Part shown: positions 1 to 8,468 of the stretch, in pieces
Layout of the letters: every line of letters begins with the position of its first letter
Position numbering within the stretch: position 1 is the first letter of the stretch
Assembly: GCF_011759365.1 (NCBI RefSeq)
Contig: NZ_JAARLZ010000005.1
Coordinates: 62,001-126,000 of the forward strand
Direction of reading: 5' to 3'
Origin: Luteibacter anthropi
GTDB lineage: Bacteria; Pseudomonadota; Gammaproteobacteria; Xanthomonadales; Rhodanobacteraceae
Length of the DNA stretch: 64,000 nucleotides
Program-made: the position numbers and the translations under genes
Notes under the pieces: generated by a model
The model's database searches: none
The model's input: only the letters and a program-made list of their open reading frames with translations
Told to the model about the DNA's origin: nothing

Positions 1-1
1 G

Positions 2-478
2 TGGCGACCACTGGATGCGGGTTTGCCTTATGCAGGCTATGACGGCGCCTTCGTCGTAAGGCCATATGTGGCACTGAACAGCCGCGGAGGCCCTGCCCAC
101 CGCCTTTCCGTGGCTAAGCCAGGACATCCCTCCGGGGAGCTGTCGCTTTCGTTCGTGGAGGTCATGCACGCAAACCGCGTGGTCGCCTTGAAGCAAAACT
201 ACGCCGCGCCCTCCACTACCGTGGCAAGCGACGTGATCGACGTTGACGGCCCCGCTGTGCTGCTTGCCTTCTGGTGGGGAGACGGCGGCGTGAAGCGCAT
301 GGACGTCGCCCCCGACGACGGTTTTCAGGTCATCGACAACTTCACGCGGCTACCCGACGAAAGCGGCGTCCAGGCGGTCGTTGCCTGGAAGCAGGTCGGG
401 CAAGCCGGTCGCTACCGGGTTCGCTGGCATGTATCCCCTGCACAAGGCGCCGCCCTGTGGCTGATCGCCATACGCTGA
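2..478 (+). CDS. Hypothetical protein, C-terminal part (5' end outside window)
   Basis: The reading frame is open from the first bases of the window, so the apparent TTG start at position 23 is probably internal and this is the last ~158 residues of a longer protein. I do not recognise the family. The visible part has no membrane segment or signal peptide and is rich in alternating hydrophobic/polar stretches (AVLLAFWWGDGG, YRVRWHV), which fits a beta-rich fold. It ends ALWLIAIR just before a TGA. The next gene is the autotransporter on the opposite strand, so the two are convergent. No function can be assigned from this fragment. Confidence 0.6.
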   Translation, partial: WRPLDAGLPYAGYDGAFVVRPYVALNSRGGPAHRLSVAKPGHPSGELSLSFVEVMHANRVVALKQNYAAPSTTVASDVIDVDGPAVLLAFWWGDGGVKRMDVAPDDGFQVIDNFTRLPDESGVQAVVAWKQVGQAGRYRVRWHVSPAQGAALWLIAIR

Positions 479-823
479 CGAAAGCGGACAGATATTGCCC
501 GTTTCTGGACACTCCCAATGCGACCTGACGCCAAGGTCCGTAATGACCAGCTGAAACCCCGCTTAGAAGCGTCCGGAAATGGACGATGACGCCTACAACC
601 ATTGGCACATTTTCCTCGAATGCTCAAATGGTTAGCCTGACCACTCGACACCGCGGCAGGACTTTCCCTCGTGCCATGACGGCACGCAGGCATGGAACGC
701 CGGGGGGTGGTAGCCCAGGGAGGCCTCCAGATAAGGAGACACCTCCAGACGAAACTTCGCAGGATGACGAGGTCGGAAGGGAAGGTGCCGTCGGTGTCGA
801 GGTGAAGGGGATGGTAGAGCGGA
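479..823. other. Intergenic stretch, no gene seen
   Basis: About 345 bases lie between the convergent ends of the leftmost gene and the autotransporter. Open frames here overlap each other on both strands, have no ribosome-binding site and no recognisable protein content. Apart from the terminator at its right edge I see nothing supportable. Confidence 0.6.
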
Positions 824-858
824 AAAAACAAAGGCACCCGGAAGGGTGCCTTTGTTTT
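824..858 (-). terminator. Rho-independent terminator of the autotransporter gene
   Basis: A perfect 15-bp stem (825-839 pairs with 844-858) closes on a GGAA tetranucleotide. Read on the minus strand it ends in a run of six T (complement of A823-828). It lies 16 bases past the autotransporter stop codon. The stem contains flanking A/T pairs, so it may also work weakly on the plus strand for the gene ending at 478. Confidence 0.9.
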
Positions 859-874
859 AACGGCTGCCGTCGCG

Positions 875-3367
875 TCAGAACGTTACGCGCATACCGACAT
901 TGCCAGCCCAGCCACGCATGCCGTAACTTCCCACGAAACGCTCGTAACTTCCCTCGCCGTACAACTGCACGCGCGGCGTCAGCTGGCTGGTAACACCCGC
1001 CGCCACACGGACAGAATTACCAACACGGCCCGTACGGAAACGATCGCTCAGGTTCCACGCCTCGCTGTTGACGTCGGCATTCGGGTCGCCGTTGCTGCTA
1101 TGGGTAAAGTCCATGCGCGCATATGGTGCGAGCCTGGGGTCTACCTTCCGGCTGACCAGTGCCCCGATCGTTGCACTGGCCTGCTTTGCCATGCCGAGTT
1201 TGACGTCCAGATCGTCCTGGTCAGAAAAATCACGTACCGCAAAGGTCTGGTACTTCAGCTGGAACCTCGGCTCTACAGTCCACTCGCCGCCGATGGCAAA
1301 TGGTTTGCCGGTCTCCACCGACATCGTCCAGCCGGTGGCATTTACATGCGCTACATCCGACCCACGCAGATCGGTGCCCACGTCGCCGTTGAAACGGCGT
1401 GCTCCCACCAGGCCATCCACCCACCAGCCACTGCCATGCTCCCATGTCAGCCATGCGGAGAGGCCTGTTGCGTTTAGCTTTGCGGAGCTGTTGCCATCCA
1501 CGGCGCGCGGCGAGACGCGGGTGGTGCCATGGTCAAGGGCCCAGCCGATGCGCGTGCTGCCTTGGTCATTATCCAGAGCCACAAGGCCGCCGCCGATCTG
1601 CAACGCATTGATCTGCTGGTCGAACGCATACCCGTAATTCTGGAACGAACGATTGGACTCGTAACGGAACTGTCCACCGACATAGCGCGCAAACAGTTCC
1701 CCGCCCACCGGTGCACTTGTATCGCCGCCACGGATATCACCCAGGCGACGCAGCAGGTCGCTATCCATTTCATCCATGTATTTCAGGCCCGCGGGAACCA
1801 GCGAAAGATAGGCCGGAAGCTGCGGTGCCACGGCAACGCGCTCCGCCGGGGGCTCCGGCGTGACCGGGGGCTCCGGAGTGACCGGTGGTTCCGGCGTGAC
1901 GGGTGGCTCGACCACCGGGTCGCAGCCATCCTTCGTGCACATGCGACTGCCGAGGCGATAGTCCCAGCTGGCGGCTCCGCTGGCGAACGCACTCTGAGAG
2001 GGATCGGCTTCACCCGGCCCGAATGCCCTCATCACATACTGGTAGGGCCCCACCGCCACGTAGCCACCGGCCAGCGCAAAGGCATCGGCGCGCGAATTAC
2101 CCTTGACCTGGATCAGCGAGATGCCTTCGTTCGGGTCGTGGATATCGTTGCCATTGGTATCCGTACTGGCGCCCGCGCCGGTGGGCGTCACCCTCACAAG
2201 CGTCGTGCCCGCCGTGGTGACATTGCCTTCGATCAACAAACGATCAGTAGCCTGGGCCGATAGCGGGCCTCCGGCGTTCATGACGGTGTTGAACTGAAGC
2301 GTGCCGCCGGAACCTGCGAAGTCGCCATGCACGACGAGATTGCTATGCGTACCGTCGAGACGCGGCTGGAATCCGACCGTTCCTCCATTCATGGTCAGGA
2401 GTGCCACATCCGAATTGCCCGACACATTCCAGTGCGAACCCGCCTCGAGTGTGGCATTCCTGACGTTGGTCGCCGCACCCGTCCAGCCTGCGCCAGAGTC
2501 ACTGAGATTGACGTCCAGCAAGCCATCGTCAACCGCAACGAGATCGCCTGAAAGCAGGCTTTGTGAGACGTTGACCGTGCCCTCGGTACCGGTCAACGCC
2601 TGTACGGCGATGCCATTTCCACCGGACAGGACGCCGCCATTGTAGAGATTGATGGTCGCGACCGTAGGCTTGTTACGTCCTCGTCGATCCAGCAATACGG
2701 CGGCATCCTCCGTGGAAGATATCGTCGAACCATCCACATTGACCACGCGAAGGCCACTGGGCTCAGATCGGGTATCGTCCGTGATGGCAATACCGTACTT
2801 CTGCCCGTGCACGATGGAGCCGCCACTCACCGAAAGTGTTCCTGTCGACATCTGCACGCCTGCATTGGCGAGGCCGCTTACGCTTGTGCCATTTTCCAGC
2901 GACAACGCGCCATAGCCAGCCATGAGGATGCCATCGTAGGCACCGCTCAACTGCGATGCGCGCACCTGTGCTGAAGCAGGCAGCGTGTCGGTACTTCGCA
3001 GTGCCAGTGCGCGCCCCTGGTCGTCAGTGATGCTGGATCGCTCGATGATGGCCTTACTACCGCCATTAACGCTGAAAGTGACGCTGTTGATGCCAAGGCC
3101 GCCTCCCGCGCCGCGGACGGCTGCACCGTACGCCTCGACCACGCTGCCACCACTGGCAGCAATACGACCCGTTGCCGCACCATCCTGCACGACAAGCCGC
3201 CCCTGGTCGATAACACTCCAGTTCTCCACCGGATCTCCTGCACGAACGTAGACCGTGCCCGGGCCAATGACGGTACCCGCCTGGACGGACCACGACACGC
3301 TGGCGCACGTTGAAAGCATGGCAACATGTAATGACAGGCGCAGGGCGCCCTTCTCTTGAATGCTCAT
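875..3367 (-). CDS. Autotransporter (type Va), pertactin-like passenger with C-terminal beta-barrel
   Basis: 830 aa outer-membrane autotransporter. Residues 1-30 form a signal peptide, with cleavage expected after SWSVQA. Residues 31 to about 480 are a Gly/Ser/Asn-rich passenger with short repeated strands (INSVTFSVNGGSKA, LSVSGGSIVHG) typical of the pertactin/AIDA beta-helix, ending in a pertactin-like region. One loop, DTNGNDIHDPNEG, looks like a calcium-binding loop. Residues 486-506 are a threefold PPVTPE linker, preceded by a close Cys pair (MCTKDGC). The last ~275 residues are the translocating barrel (GELFARYVGGQF near its start) and end MRVTF, with the terminal Phe usual for BAM substrates. 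The start is supported by AGGA a few bases upstream. It is monocistronic with its own terminator. The passenger's ligand is unknown; adhesion is the commonest role in the family. Confidence 0.9.
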   Translation of the reverse strand: MSIQEKGALRLSLHVAMLSTCASVSWSVQAGTVIGPGTVYVRAGDPVENWSVIDQGRLVVQDGAATGRIAASGGSVVEAYGAAVRGAGGGLGINSVTFSVNGGSKAIIERSSITDDQGRALALRSTDTLPASAQVRASQLSGAYDGILMAGYGALSLENGTSVSGLANAGVQMSTGTLSVSGGSIVHGQKYGIAITDDTRSEPSGLRVVNVDGSTISSTEDAAVLLDRRGRNKPTVATINLYNGGVLSGGNGIAVQALTGTEGTVNVSQSLLSGDLVAVDDGLLDVNLSDSGAGWTGAATNVRNATLEAGSHWNVSGNSDVALLTMNGGTVGFQPRLDGTHSNLVVHGDFAGSGGTLQFNTVMNAGGPLSAQATDRLLIEGNVTTAGTTLVRVTPTGAGASTDTNGNDIHDPNEGISLIQVKGNSRADAFALAGGYVAVGPYQYVMRAFGPGEADPSQSAFASGAASWDYRLGSRMCTKDGCDPVVEPPVTPEPPVTPEPPVTPEPPAERVAVAPQLPAYLSLVPAGLKYMDEMDSDLLRRLGDIRGGDTSAPVGGELFARYVGGQFRYESNRSFQNYGYAFDQQINALQIGGGLVALDNDQGSTRIGWALDHGTTRVSPRAVDGNSSAKLNATGLSAWLTWEHGSGWWVDGLVGARRFNGDVGTDLRGSDVAHVNATGWTMSVETGKPFAIGGEWTVEPRFQLKYQTFAVRDFSDQDDLDVKLGMAKQASATIGALVSRKVDPRLAPYARMDFTHSSNGDPNADVNSEAWNLSDRFRTGRVGNSVRVAAGVTSQLTPRVQLYGEGSYERFVGSYGMRGWAGNVGMRVTF

Positions 3368-3412
3368 GACGAGTCCTGGTAGTGGTTTTCGTTGCCCGGA
3401 AAAAGGGCGTGG

Positions 3413-3430
3413 TCTCGCTCGCGAGCGAGA
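3413..3430. promoter_or_regulatory. Perfect 18-bp palindrome, candidate operator
   Basis: TCTCGCTCGCGAGCGAGA is its own reverse complement. It lies 45 bases upstream of the autotransporter start, in the gap shared with the divergent Ig-like gene. A dimeric repressor site is the likeliest reading; the regulator is not identifiable. A DNA-only explanation (chance in GC-rich sequence) is possible but weak for 18 exact positions. Confidence 0.5.
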
Positions 3431-3842
3431 TCTGACGCGCGCCTGAAAGGCTTACGGTAAGGCGGGCGTGGGGAACGGGCATTCCACCATTAATGGGAAG
3501 GCCACCACTATTGGGCGTAGTCTGAAAAATCGATTTGACATGACAGGACCTCGCTGCTTCCTGAGCGATCTTGTGAGTAATGGTGAATATCACCGCTGCG
3601 ATGGGTCCGGACATCGCCATATACGGTGTGGATGGTAGCTACGCCTCGAACCATGAACATTTCGTGAAAATAAAACCTCGGAGCCTGCGTCACCCTGAAA
3701 GATCAGCCACCTTGCGGTAAATCTGCCGTTTTTCCCTGATTTCACCTACAACTAGAGCTGTATTCCGCTGCCAGATGCGTTGCCATACGCTCTGATCCGT
3801 AGCAGACGACGGATAGACAGCAGATCTCACGGACGATGCCTG
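3431..3842. other. Divergent intergenic region between autotransporter and Ig-like genes
   Basis: About 410 bases, clearly more AT-rich than the genes around it (for example 3655-3680 and 3725-3760), so it probably holds the promoter of the plus-strand gene at 3843. I could not fix a convincing -35/-10 pair. Short open frames here are not supported by any ribosome-binding site. Confidence 0.45.
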
Positions 3843-6137
3843 ATGAGGCAATATAGCCCTCCCGTTTCACCTCCCCGTCCCGGGTTATCGATCCCGATGC
3901 CAGCATCTGCCTGGCCAAGGCCGCGCGGCCTACCCTCACCCGACATGCGCATCACTATTCCGGCAGCAAAGCCGGAATTTCCGGATGATCCCGACGGCCA
4001 GTTTTTTTATATACAGACACCGGATCTGCCTGCCACGGGGGAAACACTTCGCATTCATTGCCTTCCTTATACGTATCAGGCACCGGACGAAGACATCTAT
4101 TATCTTTTTATCCAGGACGATCCACCGGTCCTCGGACGCGACGGGGCAGTCGGCCGGTTTGTCGCAGCACAGAGTGATGGCACTCCTGACCTCGTCTCAT
4201 TCAACCTGGCTTTCAACGATGTTCCGAAGACAGACGGACTCTATCGACTGTGGGTGGTGTGTCAGGGCTTGACCGACAATGAATACGACGCGTTGCCTTA
4301 TTGGCTGATCCTTGACTACACGCCTCCGGGGGGCCGCGAGCTGCCATTGATCCTGTTCGCCGACTACCCGACGGGCCGCGCCACGGTACTCGACATCCTC
4401 GCCGCTGGCGGTTTGCTGAGGGGTTCCGTTGCTGCCTACAAATGGCAGGTTCCGGGTGACAAGGTGACTGGCATGTTCCGCAACGTCAGCCCGCCCGGCG
4501 AATGGATAACCATCGACCCGGTCCTGGTCGTCGATGCCAGGGAAACCATCATCCTGGATTTTCCACTGGAGGTATTGCTGGCTGCCAACCTCGAAGGCCT
4601 GGTGGAGTTCAGGTACATTGCGGTCGACAAGGCTCTGAACCCGGCGGAATCCGCTTCAACCTACATGAATCTGCTGATGCGCAGCCTGCCCTCCGGGCTC
4701 CGGGCTCCCGTATTCACGGAAACGGCTCCGGATGGCGTCATCTACGAGGAGCAGGCCCGACGAAGCATGACGATCAGCGTGCCCGCTTATGCCAATGCCG
4801 CAAGCGGAGACGTGATTCACGTATGGATCGATGAATTCAGGTGGATTCTTGGCCCACTGGTCGCCGCCGATGTGGATGATCCGTCCAATCCGGGCAACCC
4901 GAGAAATCCCATCGTCAAACGGTTGCTGAGCTATGAAGACATCAGGGCTATCGTGGATCGCTTCCCAGGCGCAGCCCAGGCTGGCACGGCGGTGGCCCGG
5001 TATGCCGTCATCCGATTCAACGAATTCGAATTTGCATCACCCGTAACAAACCAACGCATCAACCTCATCCTCCCGCCGGGCCCGGATCCTGAACCAGGAA
5101 CTCCAGGTCACGAAGCTATTCGTCCCTTGGTGGCAAGAGGGCCAACCAGCGATGAAGACAACGTCATTCCCGCAGCGGACATTCTCCTGTCAACGGCCAC
5201 ACTGCGCTGGGAGAGTGCCAGGGATGGCGTACCCATCTACCGTGACTTCGATCTCGTGGAGATCCATGAGCTCACCGACGATGGCACGGACCTTGGCCGG
5301 GTCACCACACGAATCAGCATTACTGACGAGAAGCGCGATACCGTGCTGCGTATCGATAGTCGCCCCGACAATGCAACAGGCGTGACCTGGTTTCAGCCCT
5401 GGGTAGGCAGACTGGTGGCCCCCGGCGTCATCAACTTCGCGATGGGCCCTGTCACTCGCGTGGTTTACCTCGCCCAGAACGATATCCCCGGGGGAGGCCG
5501 CCTGCTTCCCGAAGTATCTTTTCGCAATGCCCTCAATCGCGACACACGTCCTGCGCTGAATCTTCAGCGTGGGCGGAGTGGTGCGCTGATCCGGATCTAT
5601 ATCGACGAGAAGAACATAAGGTCTGGCGATTTCTTCGAGGTCACCGTTTACTACAACCAGCGGACCAGTGGCGGTGTCTTCGATCCGTTGACCGGCAACA
5701 ACGCGGATGACCTCGGCACACCGGATGTGTTTCGCCATACCATCGAACCTCGTGATCTTCAGCCAAAGGACGACTGGATCCCCGAAGATGGTGGCTCGCC
5801 TCCCGGTGCCGACCGCTACTTCTTTGACATCCGAGTCCCCTACGTCACCCTTATCAACCGGATCATCGGCGCATCCAATGGCCAGAAGGGCTACGGATCG
5901 CTGTGGGCCACCTATTCCGTCCGCCGCGAAGGAAAGGATTACCCCTCCGTTCCGCGCTATAGACCCGGTACGCCACCGCGGATCATCAAGCACCTCATCG
6001 TCGACATCCGTACGCCGCCAGCACTGTCATCCACAACACTGGGGCAGCGGTACCCAGCCCGTCCAGGGTGGCCACCAGCCATCATCGACGGCCTAGCCTG
6101 TTTTTTCTTTCAACGACATGGAGCACGTCATGGGTAA
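3843..6137 (+). CDS. Large Ig-like/beta-sandwich repeat protein, copy 1 (unknown function)
   Basis: 764 aa from the ATG at 3843 (GGA about ten bases upstream). The open frame reaches back to 3780, but those extra residues are Arg-rich and absent from the paralogue. An alternative start is 3945, where homology to the next gene begins (RITIPAAKP against IITIPVAKP). The protein is acidic and beta-rich and looks like consecutive ~100-residue Ig-like units joined by Pro/Gly linkers such as NLILPPGPDPEPGTPG. No signal peptide, membrane helix or catalytic motif is visible. The downstream gene is a clear tandem paralogue along almost its whole length. The last ~35 residues (after HLIVDIRT) are not conserved with the paralogue and include ACFFFQRHG. 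Family unknown to me; secretion route unclear. Confidence 0.8.
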   Translation: MRQYSPPVSPPRPGLSIPMPASAWPRPRGLPSPDMRITIPAAKPEFPDDPDGQFFYIQTPDLPATGETLRIHCLPYTYQAPDEDIYYLFIQDDPPVLGRDGAVGRFVAAQSDGTPDLVSFNLAFNDVPKTDGLYRLWVVCQGLTDNEYDALPYWLILDYTPPGGRELPLILFADYPTGRATVLDILAAGGLLRGSVAAYKWQVPGDKVTGMFRNVSPPGEWITIDPVLVVDARETIILDFPLEVLLAANLEGLVEFRYIAVDKALNPAESASTYMNLLMRSLPSGLRAPVFTETAPDGVIYEEQARRSMTISVPAYANAASGDVIHVWIDEFRWILGPLVAADVDDPSNPGNPRNPIVKRLLSYEDIRAIVDRFPGAAQAGTAVARYAVIRFNEFEFASPVTNQRINLILPPGPDPEPGTPGHEAIRPLVARGPTSDEDNVIPAADILLSTATLRWESARDGVPIYRDFDLVEIHELTDDGTDLGRVTTRISITDEKRDTVLRIDSRPDNATGVTWFQPWVGRLVAPGVINFAMGPVTRVVYLAQNDIPGGGRLLPEVSFRNALNRDTRPALNLQRGRSGALIRIYIDEKNIRSGDFFEVTVYYNQRTSGGVFDPLTGNNADDLGTPDVFRHTIEPRDLQPKDDWIPEDGGSPPGADRYFFDIRVPYVTLINRIIGASNGQKGYGSLWATYSVRREGKDYPSVPRYRPGTPPRIIKHLIVDIRTPPALSSTTLGQRYPARPGWPPAIIDGLACFFFQRHGARHG

Positions 6138-8403
6138 AGAGCCGAACATCGCGGAGCGGAAGCCTTACCACGAGGAGCCCTTCTTCCAGCCGACATCCGA
6201 GCAATCGTCGGACATGATCATTACGATCCCGGTGGCCAAGCCTCAGGATCCTGCAAATCCGGGAGAGGATTACTACATTGAAACGCCTGACCTGCCGGTT
6301 GCGGGAGGGACGCTCGAAATCCGCTGCGCGCCGTATGGGGAACAGGCGGCCGATGATGATGTGTATTTCTTGTTCATTAAGGATACTAAACCCGACACTG
6401 ACATCGACCCTGTACTGGGTACCTTTACCGCCAGCCAGACCGGCACGACCCCCGACACCGTCGTGTTCGACCTGGCTTACAACGATATTCCGAAGACTGA
6501 TGGATTTTATCGAATCTGGGTCTTCTGGCAGAGCCTCGTTGGCAACGAGTTCCATTCCGTGCCCTACTGGGTTGAACTCGATTACACCGAACCCGGCGGA
6601 AAGGAACTGACTCCGATTGAATTCCGTGACTACCCCTCGAATCGCGCTACCGCAGAAGACATCGCAAACAACGGAAATGTATTGCGAGGCTATGTCGCAG
6701 CCTACAAGTTTCAGGCGATCGGTGACAGGCTGACGGGGATGTTCCGCAACATGAATCCACCGGGCCCATGGGAAAGCATCACTCCCGTTGCGGTGTCTGG
6801 CATCAGGGACACGACCATTCTCGATTTTCCACTCGAGGCACTCCTTGGGGCCAATCTGGAAGGTGATGTCGAGTTCAAGTACATCGCAGTCGACAAGGCT
6901 CAGAACCCTGCCGAGTCCGGTGTCACGCTCATGCATCTTCTGATCCGCAATGTTCCATCGGGACTGCAGCCTCTGGTTTTTACGGAAACCGCTGCGGATG
7001 GCGTCATCTACGAAGAGCAGGCCCGCAAGCAGGTGAGGGTCGGCGTACCGCCCTACGTCAACCCTGCCGTTGGCGACGTCATCGATGGAACCATCGAAGG
7101 GCAACGCTTTTTCCTTGGGCCACTGACCAATGATGATGTCAACGACCCGAGCAATCCCGGCAATCCGAAAGACCCCATTGCCAGCCTGCTACTCACCTAT
7201 GCCGACATCCGCGACATTGTTGATGGCTTCGGCGGAGGTGCACAGCAGGGCACGGCCGTGGGCACGTACAAGGTAATACGCCTCGACGAATTCGAATTCA
7301 GCTCGCCGGCGAAAAATCAGGGGATCAACCTGATCCTTCCGCCAGGGCCGGATCCCGACCCGGACAACCCTGAGCATAGAAAGATCCGACCCGTCGTCGT
7401 TCGCGGTCCCGACAGCACCGAGGACAACGTCGTACCTCCGGCTGACCGGGACAATTCAACAGCCATCCTGGACTTCCGCCTGGCAGATGGCACAACGCCG
7501 ATTTTTGCTGCGGGCGATCTCGTCGAGCTGCATGAGGTAAGTGAAGGCGGCACGGAAATCGGTCTGGTCAGTGCCCGGGTATCTGTCGTGAATCCGAACC
7601 AGGACCTGTCGATTGCCGTGCTTCCGCTGCCACCTGGTCCGCGGCCGGCTGGCGTAGCTTACTTCCGTCCCTGGGTAGGTCGACAGGTGGCTCCGGGTGT
7701 CGTCAATTTCGCTCTTGGCCCAGTCACGAGGGTGATCTATCAGTCCGGGGATGATATCCCGGGCGGCGGAGACCCTTTGCCTGAAGTCGTGTTCCGCAAT
7801 GCACTGAACCGCGATACGCGCCCTGCACTCAATCTTGCGAGGGGGCAGGATGGCGCATTGATCCGTGTCTACATTGACGAAAAAAACATAAAGTCCGGCG
7901 ATTTCTTCAAAGTATCCGTTTACTACAACCAGCGGACCAATGGCGGTGTTTTCGATCCGGGCACTGGAGGCAACGCGGATGACCTCGGCGCACCAGAAAT
8001 ATTCTCCTATACCATCGAGGATCGTGACCTTCAGCCCAAGGACGACTGGATTCCCGAGGATGGGGGCTCACCTCCGGGTGCCGACCGCTTTTTCTTCAAC
8101 GTCCGGGTGCCCTACGCCACGCTGATCACCCGGATCATCGGTGTATCCAACGGGCAGCAGGGATACGGCTCGTTGTGGGCGACCTATTCCGTTCACCGCG
8201 ACGGAAAGGATTACCCTTCCATTCCCCGCTACACGCCGGCGGACGGCACCGATCCGGCGAAGACCATCAAGTACCTCATCGTCGATGTACGGCCGCCGGG
8301 TACGGGGGCTTCGATCGGGTCAACCTTCACGCAGCGTCTGCTCTCGGGAAGCCGCTGGAAATCATCGGCGAGGTGGCGCCGGTTCCGGTTCCGGCACTCC
8401 TGA
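6130..8403 (+). CDS. Large Ig-like/beta-sandwich repeat protein, copy 2 (unknown function)
   Basis: 757 aa from the ATG at 6130, which has GGAG six bases upstream; the ATG at 6118 would add four residues. It overlaps the end of copy 1 by 8 bases, so the two are probably translationally coupled. It is homologous to copy 1 throughout, with blocks such as FRNALNRDTRPALNL, YNQRT and LQPKDDWIPEDGGSPPGAD nearly identical. No signal peptide or membrane segment is seen. After KYLIVDVRPP the frame encodes an Arg/Ser-rich tail (SARWRRFRFRHS) unlike the acidic body. An overlapping frame over the same bases, ending at 8411, reads GKPLEIIGEVAPVPVPALL and looks more natural, so a frameshift near 8300 is possible. 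Confidence 0.8.
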   Translation: MGKEPNIAERKPYHEEPFFQPTSEQSSDMIITIPVAKPQDPANPGEDYYIETPDLPVAGGTLEIRCAPYGEQAADDDVYFLFIKDTKPDTDIDPVLGTFTASQTGTTPDTVVFDLAYNDIPKTDGFYRIWVFWQSLVGNEFHSVPYWVELDYTEPGGKELTPIEFRDYPSNRATAEDIANNGNVLRGYVAAYKFQAIGDRLTGMFRNMNPPGPWESITPVAVSGIRDTTILDFPLEALLGANLEGDVEFKYIAVDKAQNPAESGVTLMHLLIRNVPSGLQPLVFTETAADGVIYEEQARKQVRVGVPPYVNPAVGDVIDGTIEGQRFFLGPLTNDDVNDPSNPGNPKDPIASLLLTYADIRDIVDGFGGGAQQGTAVGTYKVIRLDEFEFSSPAKNQGINLILPPGPDPDPDNPEHRKIRPVVVRGPDSTEDNVVPPADRDNSTAILDFRLADGTTPIFAAGDLVELHEVSEGGTEIGLVSARVSVVNPNQDLSIAVLPLPPGPRPAGVAYFRPWVGRQVAPGVVNFALGPVTRVIYQSGDDIPGGGDPLPEVVFRNALNRDTRPALNLARGQDGALIRVYIDEKNIKSGDFFKVSVYYNQRTNGGVFDPGTGGNADDLGAPEIFSYTIEDRDLQPKDDWIPEDGGSPPGADRFFFNVRVPYATLITRIIGVSNGQQGYGSLWATYSVHRDGKDYPSIPRYTPADGTDPAKTIKYLIVDVRPPGTGASIGSTFTQRLLSGSRWKSSARWRRFRFRHS

Positions 8404-8421
8404 TCCCATAGTCATGCCATC

Positions 8422-8449
8422 AGCTCCCGGCGCTATCACGCCGGGAGCT
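8422..8449 (+). terminator. Intercistronic hairpin between Ig-like copies 2 and 3
   Basis: A perfect 11-bp stem, AGCTCCCGGCG with CGCCGGGAGCT, encloses a six-base loop. No T-run follows, so it is a poor intrinsic terminator; it could instead be a processing or mRNA-stability hairpin that sets the relative levels of the flanking genes. The ribosome-binding site of the next gene (AAGGA at 8455) lies just past it. Confidence 0.5.
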
Positions 8450-8468
8450 ACCACAAGGACGTCCTGCC

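Noticed and set aside
586-993. 135-aa plus-strand frame
   Set aside because: Overlaps the terminator and the end of the autotransporter; no site, basic composition.
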